Below the pieces are notes generated by a model that worked only from the letters and a program-made list of their open reading frames with translations, made no database searches and had not been told where the DNA came from. The position numbers and the translations under genes were made by a program. DNA of 64,000 nucleotides from Papilionanthe hookeriana x Papilionanthe teres (lineage: Eukaryota > Streptophyta > Magnoliopsida > Asparagales > Orchidaceae). The DNA lies in assembly GCA_022702705.1 (NCBI GenBank), contig CM040434.1, positions 55,540,953 through 55,604,952 on the forward strand, read 5' to 3'. Numbering within the stretch: the stretch's first letter is position 1; each line of letters begins with the position of its first letter. Of this stretch, positions 1 through 12,182 are shown piece by piece.

Positions 1-3000
1 TTTTAGTTTAGTTTTGGTTTCAGTTTTAGGGACTATCCTAAAGGTGTGGGTTTTCATGCAACCATTGTTTATCATGCAAGAAAAGTAAGTGCAATGCGGT
101 TAAATAAATTGCAATAATGTAAATTGCAAGAAAGTAAATTGCAATAAAATAAAAGCGTACCTGGAGGGTCTTCCCGTCATCCCAAGCTGCACTTAAGACA
201 CAATTAGAGCATTTAAGCAAGTTCCTAGGTAAAGCTAAGGGAAGGTTTATGGTTTTCTACCAAGTTCCTAATCCTATAGCTAGTCATTTCCTATGACGTC
301 TATGTTCTTTGTGTTTTGGTTTGAGGACGATTTTCTTCATCAAAGAACAATTAAGTTCAATTGTTCTTATGAACATCCTATCATATTGAGGAAGTGCTTA
401 AGACAAATCTTAAACATCTTTTCAATATTTCTAGGATTGTTTTAAGTCCAAATGAATTTAATTATACAAATGAATTAATCGCCCGGGAATTCAAGTTTTG
501 TTGTTATCTTGCTTTGTGAACTAGGACATTTGAATATCCTATAGGTGAAGTAACATTTCATTTAACGTTCTGTTTAGGAGTTATGATAACCAAAGCTCTC
601 GAGGGCAAATTGGTGTTTCAAATGGTTTATGATTTAGTTTAACTTTAGTTAAAGGGTTTAAATTTGGAAAAGTGTTCAAGTTGCTTCATATTTAATTTCT
701 TTATGTCTTAGGTAATGTTATTTAATTCAATTTAATTTTAATTTAATTTAATTTAATTTGATTTTAATTTTAATTTAATTTAATTTAATTTAATATGTTT
801 TAATTTAATTTAACTTAATTTAATTTAATTTGTTTTAATTTAATTTAATCTAATTTAATTTAATTTAATTTATTTATTTAATTTAATTTAATTTAATTTT
901 TCATTTGATTTAACTTAATTAATCTTTAATTTAATTTAATTTGATTTAATTTAATTTAATTCAATTTGATTTATTTAATTTAATTTAATTTTAATTTAAT
1001 TTATTTTTTAACTTTAATTGAAATTTTAAAAGAGTTTAATAATTCAACTTTAGTTTAATGATTAAGTCCTTTAATTTTTTAAATTTGAGTTATCATTTTA
1101 ATTAAGAATTAAATATTAATGAGATGACTAATTTAGGGATTTTTAAATTAAAGAATAATTCTCTTCCTAACAATATCCCTATTTTAATAGTTCCAATCTT
1201 ACTATTCTTCCCAAATTTAATCAATTATTTAATTAAGATTTATTTCCATTATTTTAAATTGTTTAATGGGTTTCTACCTTTTAATTACTTAAATTTCAAT
1301 CATCCAAATCAGATTAAGAGCAAATATTTTACTTGTTAATTTTATTAAACCTAAAGTTTTAATTAAGGGTTAAAATTTTAATTACCACTTTGCCCTTTAA
1401 GCTTAATAATTTCATAACTCACTAAATTGAGCTTAAATGCACTTGAAATTTTTATGTGACTTCACTCATATGTCAATAAAGCCATGAGAGGAGAAAATGT
1501 GATTTTTCTGTATTTAATTTATTTATATAATTATTTTTTGGTAGAAAATAGAGATTTCCAAGGAAAATTTAATAACATGACCAAGGGAAAGTTTCTGTCC
1601 TTAAGAAAATTAGGGGACATTCCTAATGACCAGAGGACCATTTGGACCAATTTTGGTGATTTTTTGAATTATATTATTTTTATTATAATTATTTTAAGTT
1701 TTGGAGTGTTAATTAATTTAAAAATAAAATAAAGGTTGAAAAATGAATTTTATATTTTTCAAAAATCTCTCTGATATCAAGGAAATCAGATAGTCAATTT
1801 TGTAATTTTTGGATTTTCTATGATTTATTATAATTATTTTAGTGAAAATGCTAGAAAATACATTTTTTTTTAAATTTTAAAATTACCCTAGGGCTTTAAA
1901 ATTTAATATCTCATTAAATAGACCTAAGAAAAATATAGGGTTTGTTCCTAAGTGATTAAAATTCAAAATATGACATTTTGGTGAATTTTATTATTTTTGT
2001 GATTTTTATTATTTTTTAATTATTAAAAATATTAAAATAATATTAAAAATCAACTTTTTTAGAAAATTGAAATTTTAATTTTCTTAAATTCCCCTGATAT
2101 CAGAGAGGCTCCAAAACCAATTTAGTGAATTTTTGAAAGATATTTTGAAAGTTATGAATTTTTAAAGTTCAAATTGACTAAATGGCTTAATCAACCCATT
2201 TAGTAGAGGCTAACCAAGTCCAATTGACTTCAAATTTTTATGGTGGGTTCCTCTGATCCTAAAGGTCAGTGGAGAATTGATTTCAAGTCAATTTGATGTA
2301 TGTTAACTCTAATTAATTAGGGATCTATTTTGGGTGTTTAAGCCAATTAGGGTTATTTTAAATGAACTAACTCAAAACCTATTTTTCCTAGGGTCCTCTC
2401 GTCATAAGGGACATCACCAAATTTTCCTAGAATTTATTTCACAACATGCTAATTATTAGAATTAAAATACTCAAAATAGTAACATGAATTTGAAAAATCA
2501 ATAACTTCTCATAGGGATGGCCTCTCACTTTGGAAAATTCAGGGAATGTTCTCAAATTCAGAGGCTTCAAAAGCCCTATGGTCTCATGCCATGGTGAATT
2601 TCCTATATGCATGGAGAATTAAAAGAGTGCAAACAGTAAATAAATTATTAAAAATAAAATACTTGATGAAATTAAATGATTTCTTTTCCACATTATTCTC
2701 CTCTGTTCACTGAGCAAGAGGGTATTTTTATTTTATTTTTATGATTTTCCTACACAAAGTTATGAATTTTCCAAGTTCAGGGAATTAAATAAATAGAAAA
2801 ATCCCTAATTTTCTATTTATCCGAGTCGGCGCCGCGTCATCCTTGGCATCTCCGAACGGCCACGCGGCGCGCTCTCATTTTTAGGACTTAGGTATTGATT
2901 TTAATTGAAAGTATGATGAGAGGAAATGTCATATGGGCTTTGGGACCAATTTTGGGCCTTTGGATGTGGTAAAAGATGGGCTTTTAAAATGGTTTAAGGA

Positions 3001-4577
3001 ATGGGCCTTTAAGTTTAAAAATGAATTTATGGATGGGAATTTTGTAAAGAGGTTGGGCCAAATAATGGTTAGGTTTAGCTCATGGATGTGTCATGAGTGA
3101 CTTGAAGCAAATTGGGGGTGATTTGGGTTTGAATTGGGTTGAATTTGGGCTCTTTTGGTGAATGGGCCAATATAGGTCAAAGTGGGCCAAGCTGAGCCAA
3201 TGTTGGGCTAGGGTTGAAATTGATGTAAAATTAATGTTGAGAAATGTTTATAGGAGTGTTTCAAAGAGGTTTTGACTTTGGTTGGGTTTTGATTTTGGGG
3301 TTTGGGCTCATTTGGGTTAGGCTTGGGTTTAGGTCAAAATTGGGCCTTTTAGCTTTGGGTTGAATTTGAGTGGGGTTTGGGTTTAAATTTTGGGCAAATC
3401 ATGTTAGTTTTTTGCTTGTGGGGATGCTAAGGAAGATTTAGAAAAGATTTGGGGTTAATTGGAGTTGAATTGGGTGAGTTTGGGTTAGGTTTGGGTTTAG
3501 GGTCCAAATTGGGCTTTAAGGCCAAAAGTGAAATTGGATCCAAATGTCAATCAAATTGGACTTTGATTTGGTCTAGATTGGTGTTGAGAATGTTGAATTG
3601 AATTTTAGAATTGAATTGGACCAGAATTTTGGTCAATTGGGTAGGTTTGGTTTGACATTGGGTTCACTTAGGGTTAAAATGGGTCAAATTGGGGGTTTTA
3701 ACAAAAGTAGGGTAAATTGACAAAATTGGCCCATAGTGTAGTTGAACAAAATGAAATTGGGAATATTTGGGATTTTCTGGAATTTTCTCGGAATTTTCTG
3801 AATTTTTGGATTTTTGGGTCAAGAGGGGTATTTTGGGTATTTGGAGGGTATTGGGAGGTTTTCTTGGAATTTTTGATATTTTTGGGTATGGATGATCAAT
3901 TTGAGTGATGTGGAAATATTTGGGATTGATTTTGGGGGATTTTGGGTGATTTGGAAATTTTTGAAAAATTTGGGTAATTTCAAGGGCTTTGGGTAGGTTA
4001 GGCGGGTGTAGGGTCCCGTGGGTCAAAAATTAAAAATTTGGAAAATTGAAGATTGGGTAAATGTAAGTGGAATAAAATCATTTTGGTTGAGCCATGAAGC
4101 CACATCAAGCCCACATGAGCCATGAAGGGACTCATTTGAGGCATTCATCTATGTTGTTCCTAACCCTCTTAGCAAGGGTTTAGGGGTTAAGGACCATCCA
4201 TGTGAATCACCTACATGAGTCAGGAGGTCAAGTTAGGTATGGGTGTGGTTTTAGAAGGTGTGTGAAATTGTAGTGTATGAGTGTAGTGTGTGTGTAAGTC
4301 AGCCCCCTTCACCAGACCAGGCCACCCAGGGCAGTCCTAAGGCCAAAGAGTCCTATAGGAACTCATCCGTTAAACTTCCACATTTGATTTCAACCCTCTA
4401 GGTGATTAGGGGTCTACAGTCGAGTTTGTGGAGTTTGCAGGGAGTTAAGAAGTTGTTTGAAATTCTAGATGGTGGATCCCAATTCTAGTCCTCTAAGATA
4501 GTCAAAGGAAAAGCCTAAGGCTAGATCCTAAGTACTAAAAAGAAGAAGAGAAGACCTCATAAAAAATGAGGTCAACA
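1..4577 (-). mobile_element. Tat-type LTR, truncated copy 1
   Basis: This copy aligns by eye with the solo LTR from about 25337 onward and with copy 2 from about 200 onward. Its right edge ends in the same short sequence (gaggtcaaca) as the other copies. The LTR is assigned to the minus strand because its family member at 61300 is followed, on that strand, by a primer-binding site. The left part lies outside the window. Relative to copy 2 it lacks about 1.45 kb (equivalent of 7231-8675), with the break near 2870. It contains an AATTT-rich tract, a Y-poor G-rich stretch at about 2920-4050 (C-rich on the element strand), and no believable gene; the short ORFs inside are chance. Confidence 0.7.
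718..1016. repeat. AATTT-rich simple repeat
   Basis: Dense imperfect iterations of taattt with T-length variation. The same place in the other LTR copies (5250-5335 and 26195-26337) carries shorter versions, so this is an expandable microsatellite inside the LTR. Confidence 0.85.
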
Positions 4578-5249
4578 AACATATTTTGCAAGAAATACCT
4601 AGGTAAAGCTAAGGGAAAGGGTTTTGGTTGTCTACCAAATTCCTAATCCTATAACTAGTCATTTTCTATGACGTCTAGGTTGTTGGTTTGGTTTAAGGAT
4701 GATTTTTTTCATCAAAGAATAATTAGATTCAATTGTTCTTCTAAAACATCCCGTCATATTGAGGAAGTGTTTAGGACAAGTCCTAAACATCTTTTCAATA
4801 CTTCTGGGATCATTTTGAGTCTAAGTAAATTAGTTGCACATATGAATTAATCATCTAGGAGTTTAGTTAAACTTTATCTCTTGCTCAGTGAACTTGGGTA
4901 TTTGATTACCTGATGAATGAAGTGACATTTCACTTAATACTCTATTTAAAGAGTTATAATAATTAAAGCCTTTAAGGGCAAGTTGGGTTATTGAGAATTT
5001 TAATCATTCTTAAAGTTTGAGTTAATGATTTAAAGTGATTTAATTTAATTATGAGGTTTTAATTAATAATTTTAAGTTTGAAATAGTGTTCAAGTTATTT
5101 TTAGATTTAATTTAAATCTTTACACTTTCAATTATCTTAGTATTTCAGATTGATGTTCATGTTTTAAATTTACTTAGATAGAAAGAAGTATTGAAATTAA
5201 CGATATATTTTGGTTTAACTCTTAATGATTTCATTTAGGTTTGTTGTTA

Positions 5250-5335
5250 AGTGATTTTAATTTAATTTTAATTTAATTTTAATTTTAATTTTAGTTTAAT
5301 TTTAATTTTAATTTAATTTAATTTAATTCCAAGAT
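5250..5335. repeat. AATTT/TTTAATT simple repeat in LTR copy 2
   Basis: Short T-rich pentamer/hexamer iterations at the position matching 718-1016 and 26195-26337. Confidence 0.8.
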
Positions 5336-7185
5336 TTTAAATTTGATTTTTAATTATTAGACCATTTATCATTTTAAGCTATAATTCATTCAGGGTTATC
5401 TTCTTTTAATTTTTAATTTAATTAGTTTGGATTATTATTTTAAATTTTTTTTAATTAAGAATTAAATATTATTGAAGTGACTTATTTAGGGATTTTTAAA
5501 TTAAAGAATAAATATCCTCTTAAAAATATCCCTATTTTAATGATCCAAATTTTAAATATATTCTTTCCAAAATTTAAATTATTTAATTAATTAGAGTTTC
5601 ATTTTGATATTTTCAAAGTGTTTAATGGGTTTCTACCTTTTAATTTCCCTAAGTATCAATCATCCAAGAGAAAGTTAAAATCAAATATTTTACCCTCCAT
5701 TTTGATTAAACCTAAAGTTTTAATTAAGTGTTAAAATTTTTAATTACCTTTATGCCCTTTTAGGCTTATTTATTTTATAACTCACTAAATTGAGCTCAAA
5801 TGAACTTGAAATTTTTATGTCACCTCACTCACATGTCAATTAAGACATTAGAGAAGAAAATGTGATTTTTCTGGATTTAATTTATTTATATAATTATTTT
5901 TAATGAAAATAGGGGTTTTCAAAGAAAATTCAACAACATGACCAAGGAAAGGCTTCTGCTCTTAAGAAAATTATGGGATGTTCTTAATGACAAGAGGACC
6001 ACTTGGACAGATTTTTGTGATTTTTTGAGTTATATTTTATTTATTATAATTATTTTGAGTTTTAGAGTATTAATTATTTTTAAAATAAAATAAAAGTTGA
6101 AAAATAGATTTTATATTTTTCTTAAATTTCTAACCTCATGGAGTCCAAAGAAACAAATTTTATAATTTTCTGATTTTTCTTTGATTTATTAGAATTATTT
6201 TAGTGAAAAGGATTGAAAATTCATTTTTTAATATTAAAAATTACATTAAGCCTTTAAAATTCAATATCTTATCCTAGGGACTTAGGAAAAATACTTGATT
6301 TGTTCTTAAGTGATTAGGAGTCAAAATGTAACATTTTTATGATTTTTAATATTTTTGTGATTTTTATTAATTTTTAATTATTAAAATATTAAAATTTTGT
6401 GAAAAATCTACTTTTTTGAAAAATTCCAATTTTAATTTTCCTGAACTCCCCTGATATCAGAGAAGCTCCAAAACCACTTTTGTGAATTTTTGTAAAGTAT
6501 TTTTGAAGTTATGAATTTTTAAAGTTCCATTTTGCTTATGAGGCTTAATCAATCCATTTGGTGGGGTTAATCAAGTCCAATTGATTTCAAAATTTTATGT
6601 AAGGTTCCTTTGACCCTAAAGAGTAATGGAGAATTGTTTTCAAGTCAATTTGATGTGTGGTTAATCTTAATTAATTCAAATTCAATTTTAGTGGTTTAGG
6701 CCAATTAAGGTTATATTGAATGAATCAACTCAAAATATATTTTTCATAGGGTCCGCTAGTCCTAAGAAACATCACCAAATTTTCTTAGAATTTATTTCCC
6801 AACATGCTAGTTATTGAAATTAAAATACCTAAAACAGTGACATGAACTTGAAAAATAAATAACTTTTCACATTGATGGCCTCTGACCTTGAAAAATTCAG
6901 GGAATGTTCTCAAGATCAGAGGCTTCAAAAGCCCTATGGTCTCATGCCATGGTGAATTGTCTATGCAAATGGAGAATCAAAACATTGGAAATAGTAAATA
7001 AATTATTAAAAGTAAAGTGCTTATCCAATTAACTTGATTTCTTTTCAACATTATTCTCCTCTATTCACTGAGCAAGAGGGTATTTTTATTTTATTTTTGT
7101 GATTTTTCTATGCAAAGATATGAATTTTTGAAGTTCTGGTATTTAAATAATTCAAAAATACCCTAATTTTCTACTTATTCGATTT

Positions 7186-8675
7186 GGCGCCGCGTCATCC
7201 TACGGCGGATCGAAAGCCCACGCGTCGCTCTGTGATTCGGCGCCACCATCTGACTCAGCACTCCAGGAGCCCGCGGTTCACGTAACATTCCGCTGTCCGG
7301 CTTGATCTCGACCGTCCGCTCGATACACGCGCGATCCAAAGGCTCCTGGTCATCGTCTATAACTGGTGTGCACCCGTGACCGTCCACACTCAAACCCTAA
7401 TATCTCTCTCGATTCTTGATGAATTTTTGAGTTCTTATACTCTATCGATTCGTCTTGAAGAGACGAATACATCCATATGGTTTATAGGCTATGAAATTAA
7501 TCCAAAAAAAAATGGAGAATTGCTGGAAGCTCGGGAGGAAGAATGAGTTCATACCTTTTCTCAGAGAAGTGAAGCTTCGATCTGAGAGCTGTGTCACCTT
7601 CGATTGAGTCCAAGCAAGCTCCAGATGAAGTCTCTGGCTCTGGAGAATTGTCTAAGTATGAAAGTGACCAAGGCCGATCACAAAGCTTGGAGGCTGGAAG
7701 CAATGGCTGGCCTGGTGAGGGGGCTTTTGCTGGGGAACTTCTCCTCTTGGTCTAGTGAAGGTGTAGGGTCAATCAATTTGAAGATTGGCTCACTGTGGTG
7801 AAGTGTCCTGTTTTTTGGGTGGATTTTCAACTCAGAAATTGAGCTCTGTTAATGGGGATTAGGGCAAAGGAACACTGGATCAAGCTCGCTCCGGGTTAGG
7901 AGAACGTCCTGGAGCGGTTTGGCGAAGTTTCCTTAAGGTATGGTTCATCACCTTGTTTGGCCGAGAGGTGAGTGGGTTTAAATAAAGGTGGCTGGAGGGC
8001 TTCCAGGGGGGTTTGATGCTTGGGATTAGCTGCTCTATGCAAGAGAAGAACAATCATGGCGTTCAATTGGATTGGGACAACTCAGCAAGGAAGAATCAAA
8101 AAATTTGGCTCACATGGAGCTCTCAGCCATGGCATTTTCCGGCGACCCAGGCGGCTAGCCGGCAGGGTTAGGTCACCATCTTGATCAGAAGGATCAGGGG
8201 TTAGCAATGGTGCAGTCAATTAGTCATGGACATGTGTAAGAGTTTAGCTTTAAGTGGTATGGGGAGAGGGGTGATTTTGGATCCAAATGGGTCAAGTCAT
8301 GCAAATGGGTTGGGTTCACCTCTCCGAGCTCTGGTTTGGGCTGAGGGAGGTCAGTTGAGTCAGCTAGATTAGTGGGGAGAAGTCACTATCCAAGCATGTT
8401 TAAGTTTAAACATAGTTTAGGGGAAGCATGAAAAGGTTTAATCACCTTTAAGAGAATCCTTAAAGAGGCTCCTCCTCTTTCCATTTATGGGATGGTCACA
8501 TGTCAAACTTCTCATGGCTTTACATGGGGCTTAAGGAGCTTCATTTGGGCTTGGGGATGGCTTAGTCAATTTCATTGGAATGGATTTTAGGAATTTTGGC
8601 ATTTTGATGGGAATTTGGATAAAGCCTAATTTGGAATGATTTAATCATAGGTTTCAAACTTTAGGGAATGATTTT
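7186..8675. other. CpG-rich block within the LTR
   Basis: In an otherwise AT-rich LTR, 7186-7400 is conspicuously GC- and CpG-rich, then grades into mixed sequence to about 8675. Copy 1 keeps only its first 50 bases and the solo LTR lacks it. On the plus strand it contains an AAACCCTAA followed by CTCTCTCGATTC (about 7391-7413), resembling plant 5' UTR sequence, and near 8140 a run rich in CGGCGG-like words. Short ORFs at 7175-7393, 7497-7703 and 7604-7801 show no recognisable domain. It could be captured host sequence or the native LTR regulatory region; I cannot tell. Confidence 0.45.
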
Positions 8676-10340
8676 ATCAAGTGGATGATGAGAAGGAATT
8701 GTCATGTGGGCTTTGGATGAATTTTTGGGCTTTTGGGTTTGGTGGAAGTGGGCTTTTTAAAAGGTTTAAATGGGTGGGCCTTTATATTTCAAAATGGACT
8801 TTTGGATGAAGAATTTTGTGAAAGACCATGCCAAATAAATGTTGGGTTTAGTTTAGGGATGTATCATGAGTGATTTGGATAAGGTTTGGTGTCATTTGGA
8901 GTTGAAATGGGTTCAATTTGGGCTTTTTGGTAAAGGGGCCAAAGTGGGTCAAATTGGGCTAACTTGGGCTAAGGTTGGGTTGAAGTTGAATTTGATGTAA
9001 AATTAATGTTCAAAAATGTTTATGGGAGTGTTACAAAGAGTTCTCAACTTTGGTTGGGCTCTAATTTTGGGATATGGCCCATTTGGGTTAAGTTCGGGCT
9101 TAGGTCAATTTAAGGGATTTTGGTTTTGGGTTAGGTTTGGGTGGAGTTTAGGTTCAAATTTTGAGCAAATCAAGTTAGTGTTTTGTTTATGGGGATGTTA
9201 GAAAGGCTTTAGAAAAGATTTGGGGCCAATTGGAGTTGAATTGGGTTGGTTTGGGCTAGGTTTAGGTCATGGGCCAAAATTGGGCCTTAGGCTTCAAATT
9301 GAAATTGGGCCCAAATGTCAATCAAATTGGACTTGAATTTGGTCTAAATTGATATTGGAGATATTGAATTGAAGTTTAGAATTGAATTAGACCAAAATTG
9401 AGGTCAATTGGGGTGTTTTGGTTTGACATTGGGTTCACTTGGGTTAAAAATGGGTCAAATGGGGTGTTTTGGTAAAAGTGGGGTAAATTGGCAAAATTGG
9501 CCCATGGTGTAGTTGAACAAAATGAAATTAGGAATATTTGGGATTTTCTGGAATTTGTTTTAGAATTTTCTGAATTTTTTGGATTTTTGGGGTAAAAGGG
9601 TATTTGGTAGTTTTGGGGGGGCTTAGGGGTATTTTTGGAAATTTTGGTATTTTTGGCCAAAGATGGTCAATTTGAGTGGTGGGCAGTGTTTATGATTGAT
9701 TTTTAGGGATCTTGGGTAATTTAGGCAATTTTGCAAATTTTGGTTCATTTCAAGGGTATTTGGTAGGTTTGGTGGGTCTGGGGCCCCAGGGGTCAAAAAC
9801 TGAAAATTTTGAAAAAAGGAAGATTGATCAAGTGTGAGTGAAATGGAGTCAATTTGGTTGAGCCATGAAGCCACATTAAGCCCATATGAGCCATGAGAGG
9901 ACTCATTTGGAGCATTCACTATATTGTTCCTAACCCTCTTAGCCAGGGGCTTAGGGGTTAAGGACCATCCATATGAATTACCTATATGAGTCAGGAAGTC
10001 AAGTTGGGTAAGAGTGTGGTTTTAGGACTTGGAATATGTGTGAGAGTGTAGTGTATGTGCAAGTCAACCCTCACCAGACCAGGCCACCCAGGGTATTCCT
10101 AAGGCCAAAAAGTCCTATAGGGAACTTATCCTTTAAACCTCCACATTTGATTTCAACCCTCTAGGTGATTATGGGTCTACAATCAAGCTTGTGGGGTTTG
10201 CAGGGAGTCAAGAAGTGTTTGAATTTCTAAGTGGTGGGTTCCATTTCTAGTCCTCTAAGATTAGTCAAATAAAAAGCCTAAGGCTAAATCCTAGGTACTA
10301 AAGAGAGAAGCAAAAGACCTCATCAAAAATGAGTTCATCA

Positions 10341-10354
10341 AATGGACCCCCAAT
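10341..10354 (-). promoter_or_regulatory. Polypurine tract of Tat-A
   Basis: On the element strand the sequence directly before the LTR start reads ATTGGGGGTCCATT, a G-run next to TGATGAAC. This position and composition fit the plus-strand primer site of a Ty3/gypsy element. It also fixes the right edge of LTR copy 2. Confidence 0.65.
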
Positions 10355-10749
10355 AGGTGTGGTGTGCTACTCAAGCACACCGCGCGTATTGGCGTTGACC
10401 GAAGAGATCAACAAAATCAACACAGATGTCCAAGTGACAAACTTAGGATGAAGTAGAAGAATTTCCGCTGGGGAGTATTAGGTATATTTCCAAGACTGGA
10501 TATTCCTGAATTCTCGCTGGGGAATGGAAAAGGAGGTGAACTCCAAATTACAAGATCTAGGGAATTCAATTTAGATTTCAGTTTACTTTTAAATTTCAAG
10601 TTTCAATGTGTGAGTTTAGATTTCAATTTGTTCTGAGTCTCAATTTCGATTGAAGTTTAATTTAAAATCAATTTAAGGAAATTTTGAATTTGAAATTTGG
10701 ATTTGAAATGAGAATTGAAACCTGGGTTTCAACCTCGAGATTGCAAATA

Positions 10750-11370
10750 GAACTAGAATTTAGGTACCAGTCTCGGAGTGAGAATCAGAGTTTAAGTATC
10801 GACAGAAAAAAAGATGAGAATCAGAATTTAGGTACTGATCTCGAGAGAGTGAGATTTGAAATTTAAGTATCAAACCCGAAAGAGAATTGGAATTTAGGTA
10901 TCGATCTCGGATGAGAGTCGGAATTTAGGTACCGACCTCGAAGGAAGAGAACTGGAATTTAGGTACCAGTCTCGAAAATTTAGAATTGAAATTTAGGTAT
11001 CGATCTCGAATGAGAGTCGTAATTTAGGTACCGACCACGAAGGAAGAGAACTGGAATTTAGGTACCATTCTCAGAATTTAGAATTGAAATTTAGGTATCA
11101 ATTCGAAAGAGAATCAAAATTTAGGTATCGATCTTGAATGAGAGTCGGAATTTAGGTACCAACCTCGAAAGAAGATAACTGGAATTTAGGTACCAGTATC
11201 GGAATTTAGAATTGAAATTTAGGTATCAATTCGAAAGAGAATTGAAATTTAGGTATCAATTCGAAAGAGAATCGAAATTTAGGTATCGATCTCGAATGAG
11301 AGTCGAAATTTAGGTACCGACCTCGAAGGAAGAGAACTGGAATTTAGGTACCAGTCTCGGAAATTGAAAT
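10750..11370 (-). repeat. 3' UTR tandem repeat (GAATTTAGGTAYC units)
   Basis: About 18 copies of the core GAATTTAGGTAYC, spaced roughly 28-36 bases, each followed by a short variable piece such as GACCTCGAA or AGTCTCGGA. Some neighbours form a higher-order unit (CTCGAATGAGAGTCG, then CTCGAAGGAAGAGAACTGG). Short tandem arrays between integrase and the 3' LTR are a known hypervariable feature of Tat/Ogre elements and can seed satellite DNA. The strand given is that of the element. Confidence 0.85.
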
Positions 11371-12182
11371 AGGACTAGAAGTTATGCTCTAGCCTCGAAG
11401 AGAACTGGAAGTTAAGCTCCAGTCTCGAAGATTCATCTGTATGAAGAGGGACCCAGTCTCATGCCATCAGAACCAAATCGAACAAAGTTTGTGGCTCTGT
11501 GTCAATAGAACTAATCGATCCTCTAAGACACAGAAGAAAGAGAATTGAAAGGAGCTGGTAAGGGTGCCAAGCTGAAAAGACTTGACTTAACGACAAGTCG
11601 AAGAGAATATTCAAATTTCAAAAGAGTTTCAAACAGATTTCAATTGAGGAAAGAACTGAAAGGTTCAAATCAGAGGATTCAGATTGAAATTCAATTTGAG
11701 ATTTAGATTCGTTTTGTTTGTCCTTTAACGATCCCATTTTTTTATTTTTGTTGTTTATTTAGTGTTCATGTGAATTTGAAGTTCATTTTAATATTCAAGT
11801 TTTTAGGAAAAATTCTCATTTATTTTCTTTTCTTTTATGTTCTTCGTTCAAAGTTTATTTAACTCTAATGGCGTTTCCCAGTCAATTTGCACAAAAAGAG
11901 GTGAAGGCAAAATATGACGTAGTCGTTTTCATTCCAACTTGCTGAAAGTACATCATACAATTTGATCTAGTCATGATGACATTTTCCTCGGAAATTTAAT
12001 GTCTCATACAATCCATGTAAATCCAAAACGGTGTAAGCTTCTTGCTGATCCATTCAAAAACGTCTGTCAAAAAATCCATGTCTGAATAGTAAGAAACATG
12101 GACAATAACATCACCTTCCAAGCCACCCTTGGCAGGAATGCCGCATGGATGTGCATTGGAGGTGTGCTATTTCCCATGTAAC
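11371..12182 (-). other. Tat-A 3' UTR, upstream part
   Basis: About 800 bases between the stop codon of the ALKBH-like ORF and the tandem repeat. It is AT-rich at 11700-11870 and otherwise mixed. I see no ORF, repeat or hairpin here that I can support. Confidence 0.5.

Larger units (their letters stand above)
4578..10340 (-). mobile_element. Tat-type LTR, truncated copy 2 (3' LTR of Tat-A)
   Basis: On the element strand this LTR begins at 10340 with TGATGAAC, next to a polypurine tract, and so is the best candidate for the Tat-A 3' LTR. It runs to 4578, where it stops abruptly inside the LTR (the equivalent of 25526 in the solo LTR) and abuts the end of copy 1 without spacer. The segment corresponding to 23909-25525 is missing. 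Its first 500 bases are almost identical to 25526-26050, more similar than to copy 1 or to the LTR at 61300. Adding the missing part predicts a complete LTR of about 7.4 kb, long even for this lineage. No gene is supported inside. Confidence 0.7.

Noticed and set aside
1124..1732. ORFs in the AT-rich LTR
   Set aside because: Low-complexity Asn/Ile/Leu-rich translations, not kept in the other LTR copies.
2920..4050. TTGGGTTT/TTTAGGG-like words as telomeric repeat
   Set aside because: Irregular G-rich words without a seven-base period; the same region recurs in copy 2 as part of the LTR.
7175..7801. ORFs in the CpG-rich LTR block
   Set aside because: Short, overlapping on both strands, no domain; expected by chance in GC-rich sequence.
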